Shown in pieces: positions 58,691-64,000 of a stretch of 64,000 bases of DNA. The notes below the pieces were generated by a model, which was given only the letters and a program-made list of their open reading frames with translations, had not been told where the DNA came from and did not search any database. This DNA comes from Streptomyces monashensis (GTDB lineage Bacteria; Actinomycetota; Actinomycetes; Streptomycetales; Streptomycetaceae). A program made the translations under genes and the position numbers. Position 1 is the first letter of the stretch; every line of letters starts with the position of its first letter. The stretch covers positions 124,001-188,000 of the forward strand of contig NZ_MLYO01000062.1 of assembly GCF_001866665.1 (NCBI RefSeq), given 5' to 3'.

Positions 58691-59507
58691 ACCGGTCACC
58701 TATGCCTACGCCGTACTACGCACAGCGGAGGGGCTTGCTGAGGCCCTGGGCGATGTGAAGGGCGTGGCGGGGGCATCCGTTCGCCTGGTACGGGAAGAAT
58801 CCGGGGGCGAACTGAACGCTGCTGTCAGTTCGGTGCCCGCCCAGGACTTCCAGGAGAGCGCTTTGCGACGCCATCTGGAGGACCTGGACTGGCTCGAGGC
58901 CGTCGCCCGCGCCCACCACGCGGTGATCGAGGCCCTGGCCGCACACACCACCGTCCTGCCCCTGCGGCTCGCCACGGTGTACCTGGACGACAAACGGGTG
59001 GGGACCATGCTGCGCGAGGAGACGGACGGGCTCTCCCGCGCCCTTCGGCGGCTGGCAGGACATCTCGAATGGGGCGTGAAGATCTACGTGGAACCGCAGC
59101 CGGACGCACAGGCCACCGGTGAGGCGGGCGCGGTCGGCACGGACGGCGGGCTCAGTCCGGGCCGGGCCTATCTGCGCGCTCGCCGCTCCCAGCGGCACTC
59201 GCGCGACGAGGCCTACAGGGCCGCCCGGCAGGCTGCCGAACGCGTCGAAGCGATCGGCCACACCATGGCGGCGGGTCACGTCCGGCACCGGGTACAGCAA
59301 GGAGAACTCGCCGCTGACGCCGGCGAGAACGTCGTCAACGACGCCTACCTCCTCTCGCGTGACGCGGCGGCAGGCTTCCGCACGCGGGTGCTCGAAGTCG
59401 CTCAGGGGCTGTCCGGCGTGCGGATCGACGTCACTGGACCCTGGGCGCCGTACTCCTTCGTCGCTCCGCCGGGCACGCAGACATCCGCAACGGACCGGGC
59501 GCCATGA
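58683..59507 (+). CDS. gvpL: Gas vesicle protein GvpL (GvpF/L family)
   Basis: The 274-residue homologue of GvpF: VTYAYAVLRTAEGLAEALGD start, helical middle with WLEAVARAHHAVIEALAAHT and VLPLRLATVYLDD, then GVKIYVEPQ and the ending GPWAPYSFV. It may interact with other Gvp proteins during assembly. Overlap with gvpJ (8 bp) and with gvpS (4 bp) implies coupled translation. Confidence 0.88.
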   Translation: MTEPVTYAYAVLRTAEGLAEALGDVKGVAGASVRLVREESGGELNAAVSSVPAQDFQESALRRHLEDLDWLEAVARAHHAVIEALAAHTTVLPLRLATVYLDDKRVGTMLREETDGLSRALRRLAGHLEWGVKIYVEPQPDAQATGEAGAVGTDGGLSPGRAYLRARRSQRHSRDEAYRAARQAAERVEAIGHTMAAGHVRHRVQQGELAADAGENVVNDAYLLSRDAAAGFRTRVLEVAQGLSGVRIDVTGPWAPYSFVAPPGTQTSATDRAP

Positions 59508-59737
59508 ACGACGTGACGTACTCGCCCGGGGCCGAACCGCTGGCGCAGCGCCAGGTGGCCCTCATCGACCTGCTCGACCGCCTGCTGAGCGGCGGCGTCG
59601 TCCTCACCGGGGACGTGGTCCTGTCGATCGCCGACATCGATCTGGTGCGCATCTCGCTGCGGGCCCTGATCGTCTCTGTGAGCGTCCAGAACCCGTCACC
59701 ATGGATGACGCCGACACGCTCCGGGGAGGCGTCATGA
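59504..59737 (+). CDS. gvpS: Gas vesicle protein GvpS (GvpA-like)
   Basis: A 77-residue GvpA-fold protein (VALIDLLDRLLSGGVVLTGD, then VVLSIADIDLVRISLRALIV), with no long tail. In actinobacterial operons such a protein between gvpL and gvpK is named GvpS. It is probably a minor shell component. Its stop overlaps gvpK (ATGA). Confidence 0.85.
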   Translation: MNDVTYSPGAEPLAQRQVALIDLLDRLLSGGVVLTGDVVLSIADIDLVRISLRALIVSVSVQNPSPWMTPTRSGEAS

Positions 59738-60168
59738 CGGGTGTGGTCGCCGGGGGCGGGCACACGGATCCGCCCGACCGTCTGGGCGAGGTCGCCGAAG
59801 CGGCCGCCCGGGCCTGCCGGCTGCTGTCCGCGGTACCCGACGTCACCACACCGGCCCGTCCGTCACCGCGCCCCGCCCGCCGCATCAGTACGGACCCGGA
59901 CACCGTCGAACGGGACCTGGTCCGGCTTGTCCTCACCCTGGTCGAACTGTTGCGGCAACTCATGGAGCGCCAGGCGTTGCACCGCGTCGACCAAGGTGAT
60001 CTCACCGAGGAGCAGGAAGAGCGGCTCGGTTCCACTCTCATGATCCTCCACGACCGGATGTCCGAGCTGTGCACCCGCTACGGCCTGACCATGGAGGACC
60101 TCAACTTGGACCTGGGCCCGCTCGGCCCCCTCCTTCCCCCTGATCGCGCAAGTGACACCTCTCCCTGA
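59734..60168 (+). CDS. gvpK: Gas vesicle protein GvpK
   Basis: A 144-residue helical protein with the GvpK pattern ISTDPDTVERDLVRLVLTLV, ELLRQLMERQALHRVDQGDL and EEQEERLGSTLMILHDRMSE, ending DLNLDLGPLGPLL. GvpK is required for vesicle formation, exact role unknown. The start with GGGGAGG is at ATG 59734. It ends the operon. Confidence 0.88.
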   Translation: MTGVVAGGGHTDPPDRLGEVAEAAARACRLLSAVPDVTTPARPSPRPARRISTDPDTVERDLVRLVLTLVELLRQLMERQALHRVDQGDLTEEQEERLGSTLMILHDRMSELCTRYGLTMEDLNLDLGPLGPLLPPDRASDTSP

Positions 60169-60228
60169 GCGGTCCCGTGGTCGTGATCATGCGATGGGTT
60201 GCGACGCGTCCCAACCGCAGTGACTGCT

Positions 60229-60252
60229 GTTTTCCTGCGAGATATGGGGTAC
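60229..60252 (+). promoter_or_regulatory. Sigma-B-type promoter in front of csbD
   Basis: GTTT, 14 bp, GGGTAC (60247-60252) fits the Streptomyces sigma-B consensus GNNT-N14-16-GGGTAC/T exactly. It lies 46 bp before the CsbD start, the right distance, and CsbD genes are general-stress genes elsewhere. Confidence 0.65.
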
Positions 60253-60297
60253 CCGACGTGGGTGTCCGCAACCTCCCATCTAGGAGAGTGAACAACG

Positions 60298-60471
60298 ATG
60301 GCCGTAGAGAAAAAGGCCAAAGGCAAGATGGAAGAAGCCGCAGGCAAGACCAAAGAGGCGGTCGGGCGCACCGTGGGCAACGAGCGGATGACAGCCGAAG
60401 GGCAGGCCAAGAAGTCAAAGGGTGCAGCGCGCCAGGCCAAGGAGAAGACCAAGGACATCTTCAAGCACTGA
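60298..60471 (+). CDS. CsbD-family stress protein
   Basis: A 57-residue, highly charged protein (AVEKKAKGKMEEAAGKTKEA, then AEGQAKKSKGAARQAKEKTK, end DIFKH). It has the CsbD signature of repeated KxKGxxxEAxGK. The family belongs to general stress regulons; biochemical function unknown. AGGAGAG precedes ATG. The promoter before it looks sigma-B-dependent and a hairpin follows. Confidence 0.9.
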   Translation: MAVEKKAKGKMEEAAGKTKEAVGRTVGNERMTAEGQAKKSKGAARQAKEKTKDIFKH

Positions 60472-60484
60472 GCAGGAAAGTCCT

Positions 60485-60515
60485 GGGCGGGATCCCTGAA
60501 ATCCGGATCCCGCCC
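60485..60515 (+). terminator. Terminator after csbD
   Basis: An 11-bp stem GGGCGGGATCC/GGATCCCGCCC with a 9-nt loop begins 14 bp after the stop, followed by a CTCTAT stretch. Confidence 0.8.
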
Positions 60516-60610
60516 CTCTATGCCGTCTAGTCGCACGTCACCAGCCTGATCGAGCAGAGCTCATACCATGAAGAGCTTCCGGATCCCAGGCAGACGGCAC
60601 GCCACCAAAA

Positions 60611-60766
60611 TCACCAGTAGTGACGTCGGCCGGCGACTGCGTGACCCATTGACCCCATGGCCCACAAGGCGATTCCGACCACCGCCAGAATGAGGCCTAT
60701 GGTCCACAGGATCGATATTCCTGTGACGAAACCGACTATGAGCAGAATGATTCCGAGTGCGATCAT
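60611..60766 (-). CDS. Small membrane protein (DUF6131 type)
   Basis: A 51-residue protein made almost wholly of two hydrophobic helices (IALGIILLIVGFVTGISILW, then TIGLILAVVGIALWAMGSM) with a short basic end (GRRHYW). AGGAG lies 7 bases before ATG 60766. DUF6131 proteins are common in Streptomyces and their role is not known to me. Confidence 0.75.
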   Translation of the reverse strand: MIALGIILLIVGFVTGISILWTIGLILAVVGIALWAMGSMGHAVAGRRHYW

Positions 60767-61168
60767 GGCATGACTCCTGTAGTGGGTACTTTCTCCTCGT
60801 TCACGGGTTCCCGGAAAATGGTTCCTCTCATCGGCGGTGCGGCGAAAATCTGGAGCACGCCCGATGCTTCGTAGCGCCAATGGCCCACTCGTCGGCGGCA
60901 GGGCGACCTTGTGAGCCGGCCGGTGAGGGAGCCTGGGTATCCATCGGCCTGTGACCGGGCCTCGTCGTCGGGCCTGGGCCTTGTCCCTGATGTCCGCGAG
61001 TGCGGGGGACCGCCGATCTGTGGTGTCACGACTACTCCTGGGCTGTGCCGTGAGGTGCTACGTCTGAGGACGGGTGCCTCCCCTACGGGGAAGCAGCAGT
61101 GTTCGGCGCTGGAGCGGCACTTCGGCCCTCAGCCGTCCTGCGCACGCACCGAGTGACGTGCGCCCGGT
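60767..61168. other. Intergenic stretch
   Basis: No supported gene; open frames here are opposite-strand shadows without motifs. It contains the promoter of the small membrane protein and the 3' flank of the STAS-ANTAR gene. Confidence 0.5.
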
Positions 61169-61936
61169 CTATGCATGCTCCTGGCCTTGGAGCATCGGGC
61201 GCCGGGTCTGGCCTCCGCAGGTCCGGTGCTGGGGGTGTCCGTCGGCCAGACGTGTTCGGGCGACGGCTGCCGTGAGCTGCTTTTGGACCGGGTCCGGCAG
61301 AGACGTGCCCTGCACGGTGGTGACCACGTCTTCGGCCAGGCGGTGCAGTTTGGTGTTGGTGTTCTGTGATGCAGCGACCAGTACCTTCCACGCCTCGTCG
61401 GCGTTCAGGCCGAAGGAGGCCATGAGGATGCCGCGTGCCAGGTCTATCTCCGGCCGGGTCCGCAGCGCACGCCGCAACTGGATCACCTCGGTCTGCAGGA
61501 GGCCGTCCTCGGGGCCCTCGCGCATCCGGCCGGGCCTGTCGTCGGCCGGGTGGGCGTGGTCGTGCGCGGGGGAGAAGAGGGGGTAGGTGTCGGTGTAGGT
61601 CAGCAGGCGTTCCGTGGCGGGGCTGGCCTCGGTGACGGTGATCGTTTTTCCCGTCGTGAGTGCGTCGCGGCGTGCGGTCAGGAGCACGTTGAGCGCGGAG
61701 CAGTCCACGAACATGAGTTCGCCGAGGTCGAGGTCCACGCCCTCCTCCGACTTCGCGAGGGCTTTGCTGAGGGCGTGCCTGAGGCGCTGACTGTTGTCGA
61801 GGCAGAACTTCCCGCTCACGGCGACGGATACGCGGACGCCGGGCGGCCCCGCCTGCACGAGCAGAGTCGTGCAGGGCGACAGTGTGCCGTCGGTTTCGTC
61901 GCTTGCGGGGGACCTGTTCTGGGACGGTTGGTTCAT
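61169..61936 (-). CDS. STAS-ANTAR fusion regulator
   Basis: The 255-residue protein joins two regulatory domains. Residues ~30-120 are an anti-sigma antagonist STAS domain (RVSVAVSGKFCLDNSQRLRH, then DLDLGELMFVDCSALNVLLT, with Ser or Cys near the usual phospho-site: VDCSALN). Residues ~150-215 are an ANTAR RNA-binding domain (LRRALRTRPEIDLARGILMA and FGLNADEAWKVLVAASQNTN). ANTAR proteins prevent termination by binding paired hairpins in mRNA. A protein that links a partner-switching input to RNA binding is unusual but known in Streptomyces. No target hairpin pair was identified in this window. Confidence 0.85.
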   Translation of the reverse strand: MNQPSQNRSPASDETDGTLSPCTTLLVQAGPPGVRVSVAVSGKFCLDNSQRLRHALSKALAKSEEGVDLDLGELMFVDCSALNVLLTARRDALTTGKTITVTEASPATERLLTYTDTYPLFSPAHDHAHPADDRPGRMREGPEDGLLQTEVIQLRRALRTRPEIDLARGILMASFGLNADEAWKVLVAASQNTNTKLHRLAEDVVTTVQGTSLPDPVQKQLTAAVARTRLADGHPQHRTCGGQTRRPMLQGQEHA

Positions 61937-62053
61937 GCTCGCCTCCTCCGCATGTCTCCTCCAGGCTCATCCGTACCCCATGACGCGTCAAGCCCTACAC
62001 GAATCCAAGTTCGTACTTTGGAGTGCGTGAACGCGAGGTCGTACGATGGAGTC

Positions 62054-62398
62054 ATGGCTGATGGAGTGCCCGAGCCGCACAACGGGTGGACGTTCCTGAC
62101 CAATCACGCGCGGGTACTGGCCAGCATCGCCGATAACCACAACGCGCGCGTCCGTGACATCGCGGCGCGCTGCCGGCTTACGGAACGCGCTGTTCAAAAG
62201 ATCATCGTGGACCTGGAGCAGAACGGGTATCTCTCGCACACGCGGGTCGGCCGCGTCAATCGGTACAGCATCGACCCGGACAGAGTTCTTCGCCATCCGG
62301 CCGAGGCAGGCCTGACCGTGGCATCCCTGCTGTCGGTGCTGGTCAGGGACGAGGACGAGCGCCGAGGCTTTGGCGAGCACGTCCGGCCCGACACGTGA
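62054..62398 (+). CDS. Winged-helix DNA-binding protein (MarR/ArsR-like)
   Basis: A 114-residue protein with a HTH: FLTNHARVLASIADNHNARV, RDIAARCRLTERAVQKIIVD and LEQNGYLSHTRVGRVNRYSI (the wing). No sensor domain is seen, so it may respond through oligomerisation or a partner. The start ATG 62054 is one of several in-frame choices. It is divergent from the STAS-ANTAR gene and may regulate it. Confidence 0.8.
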   Translation: MADGVPEPHNGWTFLTNHARVLASIADNHNARVRDIAARCRLTERAVQKIIVDLEQNGYLSHTRVGRVNRYSIDPDRVLRHPAEAGLTVASLLSVLVRDEDERRGFGEHVRPDT

Positions 62399-62536
62399 GC
62401 GCGGCGGTCAGCCGCGGGCAGGCGCGGCTTGTCGGTCGGGCTCACGTGTCGGGCCGGTCAACGCCGCCGAGGCTGCGCCGGGCCTCATGGCGTCCGAGGC
62501 AAAGTTGATGGAGGGCTCGCCGGTGGAGGTTGCGAG

Positions 62537-62737
62537 GTGACACTGATGCGGGATTCACCCGACAAAGAGACGCCCGAGGCCGACGACGGCACGAAGCGCC
62601 GGGACACCGAACCGGAGCGGCGTTTCGACCCTGACGAACTGATACCTGCCTCAGGTGGAGAGATTTCCGCCGAAACCGTCGAACGGATAAGGCAGCGCAT
62701 GGAAGAGCAGCGGGAGGCAGAAAGCGAGCAGCCATAG
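62537..62737 (+). CDS. Small acidic hypothetical protein
   Basis: A 66-residue hydrophilic protein, rich in Glu, Asp, Arg and Pro (SPDKETPEADDGTKRRDTEP), ending in a helix (AETVERIRQRMEEQREAESE). GTG 62537 has GGAGG 8 bases upstream; ATG 62546 is an alternative. It is probably disordered; the function is unknown. Confidence 0.6.
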   Translation: MTLMRDSPDKETPEADDGTKRRDTEPERRFDPDELIPASGGEISAETVERIRQRMEEQREAESEQP

Positions 62738-62833
62738 TCGTGGTGCCTGTGGCGACCGGCCGGGTGCCTCAGGCCTGGGTTTTGCCCGGGAGCAGTTCAT
62801 CGGGTGACGAGGGCTTGGAAGCCACGCCATGGC

Positions 62834-63895
62834 TCAAGCGTGCGCCGCGTCTGGGGTGGCGTGGTCGGTGATCCAGTGGTCGACGCGGGCCCACTGGGTG
62901 AGCAGCCACTCGCTGCGGGCATCATCGCCCAGTGGGACGCGGCTTGCGGGTATGCGCCACCAGCGCGCTCGCACGCCGTCGCGGAGCGGCAGCTGGCTCC
63001 AAACGGTGCGCGCCGAGTGGACGACGTCGAGGCCGGTGTGGGCGACGAAGGCCACGTCGGCAGCGGGCGCGGCGGCGATCGCGGCGAGTGCGCCGGCGTC
63101 CAGCGGTGGGAGGACATGGTGCATCTGTGCCGCGCGGGATGCCCGGCGCGGCAATCCCCGGCGGCGCAGTGAGGCGATCGCGCGCCGGCGGCGGCGCGGT
63201 GTGAAGTTGCCGCCCTCCGGAAAGATCACGAGGGCGTCGCCCGGGCCCAGCTTGGCCGCCAGCTCCCCGATCGCGTCCTCGGCGCGGCCGTCGAGGGGCG
63301 GGAGGAAGCAGTGGGGGACCCGCCCGATGAGGACGTCGAGAGCGGGGTCGGCGCGTAGCGTCCGCTTCAGAACGGTGTGCGGGCGCAACCCGGCCTGGCT
63401 GAGCAATATCTGGAGCAGCAGGAAGGAGTCACCGACCCCGGCGTGCCGTGCGAAGACGAGGACCGGTACCACGGCGTGTCCGGTCTCGCCTGGTGGCGAG
63501 GGCATCACTTCCACCCGGAGCCGGAAGACTCGCTCGCCTGCGCGTCGTAGCAGCCGCAGCAGCCGCTCCAGCACGGCGAATGCGTCCGCGGCGCGTCGCT
63601 CCTCGCGGTTCTGTTTGTCGGGCAGCTGTCGCACCCACAGAATGGCGGCGGCCATCAGCCCGGCCAAGTCCACCAGGAGGTAGAAAAGCGCGAAGCTGGT
63701 GATCCGCACCGGTTTCCAGGGGCCGCGTGTGACGAGGGAGACCGGCGCGCAGAGCACGCCTGCGGCGAGGGCGAGCGTGGCCACCGTCGGGATGAGGGCG
63801 AACAGCAGCGTGGTGGTGGCTGTGCGGCGCAGCCCGGTTACCAGTGCCCCGGCCAGTCGCGCCGCGTGTCTTTGGGACGTACTCGCATCGGTCAT
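62834..63895 (-). CDS. 1-Acylglycerol-3-phosphate acyltransferase-family membrane protein
   Basis: The 353-residue protein has two hydrophobic segments at the N-terminus (LFALIPTVATLALAAGVLCA and SFALFYLLVDLAGLMAAAIL). The PlsC domain follows: motif I HxxxxD at H151-D156 (ARHAGVGDSF), the motif II/III region, and VIFPEGGN at 223-230. It probably transfers an acyl group to lysophosphatidate or a related acceptor at the inner membrane. Its start overlaps the stop of the upstream gene (ATGA), so the two form an operon extending outside the window. Confidence 0.85.
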   Translation of the reverse strand: MTDASTSQRHAARLAGALVTGLRRTATTTLLFALIPTVATLALAAGVLCAPVSLVTRGPWKPVRITSFALFYLLVDLAGLMAAAILWVRQLPDKQNREERRAADAFAVLERLLRLLRRAGERVFRLRVEVMPSPPGETGHAVVPVLVFARHAGVGDSFLLLQILLSQAGLRPHTVLKRTLRADPALDVLIGRVPHCFLPPLDGRAEDAIGELAAKLGPGDALVIFPEGGNFTPRRRRRAIASLRRRGLPRRASRAAQMHHVLPPLDAGALAAIAAAPAADVAFVAHTGLDVVHSARTVWSQLPLRDGVRARWWRIPASRVPLGDDARSEWLLTQWARVDHWITDHATPDAAHA

Positions 63896-64000
63896 GGCTC
63901 GCCGTCGGGTGTGCTGAGAGCGGTCTCGAGATAGCGGGAGGAGGCGGCGTAGGCGCGCTCGATGCGCTCGGCGGTCCGGCCGAAGCTGCGGTGGCGCAAC
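63892..64000 (-). CDS. C-terminal end of a gene continuing beyond the window
   Basis: Only 35 codons are visible (FGRTAERIERAYAASSRYLE, ending ALSTPDGEP), a helical C-terminus with good codon bias. It overlaps the acyltransferase start by 4 bp, so it is the preceding gene of that operon. The product cannot be identified from this part. Confidence 0.6.
   Translation of the reverse strand, partial: LRHRSFGRTAERIERAYAASSRYLETALSTPDGEP

Noticed and set aside
60767-61168. GGGTAC at 60784-60789 as a second sigma-B promoter
   Set aside because: No GNNT element lies 14-16 bp upstream on that strand, and no gene starts downstream in that direction.

Overview
The window is high-GC actinobacterial DNA and almost certainly a Streptomyces chromosome arm. 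The evidence is codon use with G/C in nearly every third position, GTG starts, the ethylmalonyl-CoA pathway cluster next to pssA/psd, a Streptomyces-type gas vesicle operon, a DUF6233 protein and many decayed insertion sequences. All calls come from reading the sequence; no database search was run.

Layout. 0-6.2 kb: end of an MFS exporter, IS5 remnant, small secreted protein, DUF6233 protein, a lectin-like gene with two frameshifts, NUDIX hydrolase, ADP-ribosylglycohydrolase and glycerate kinase. 6.2-17.3 kb: pssA-psd, then a minus-strand central-carbon block: crotonyl-CoA carboxylase/reductase, ethylmalonyl-CoA mutase, malyl-CoA-type lyase, MaoC-type hydratase and acyl-CoA dehydrogenase, preceded by a TetR regulator and a tandem-duplicated 3-hydroxyacyl-CoA dehydrogenase. 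Together these carry most of the acetyl-CoA assimilation route. The ccr promoter can be read, with a palindrome filling its -35/-10 spacer. 17.6-28.5 kb: HEAT protein, RidA, secreted tripeptidyl-peptidase-like hydrolase, secreted Ig-like protein, a stretch of gene and transposon fragments (radical SAM, integrase, Tn3, IS630), and an HxlR-NmrA-propeller unit. 29-32.4 kb: an ATP-grasp / alpha-E / transglutaminase operon with overlapping genes. 32.5-36.4 kb: ethanolamine permease-eutB-eutC. 37-43.3 kb: IS481 and oxidoreductase remnants, a GAF-SpoIIE phosphatase, a dicarboxylate symporter and two decayed transposases.

43.3-53.4 kb is the most unusual part. A PucR-type regulator diverges from an amino-acid dehydrogenase plus MFS exporter. 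These are followed by a five-gene operon: hydroxymandelate synthase, hydroxymandelate oxidase, a short BacA/prephenate-dehydratase-like protein, a malate synthase G homologue with a changed substrate pocket, and a quinone-oxidoreductase-like MDR. Related transposase remnants lie on both sides. The enzymes suggest an arylpyruvate -> arylmandelate -> arylglyoxylate route whose keto acid is then aminated (arylglycine) or condensed with acetyl-CoA (arylmalate). I know of no described pathway with this gene set; the product is inference.

54.5-60.2 kb: gas vesicle cluster (gvpO-A-F-G-J-L-S-K) with two divergent genes for highly charged accessory proteins. 60.2-64 kb: stress-type small genes (CsbD with a sigma-B-like promoter, DUF6131), a STAS-ANTAR fusion, a winged-helix protein, a short acidic protein and an acyltransferase; the last gene is cut by the window edge.
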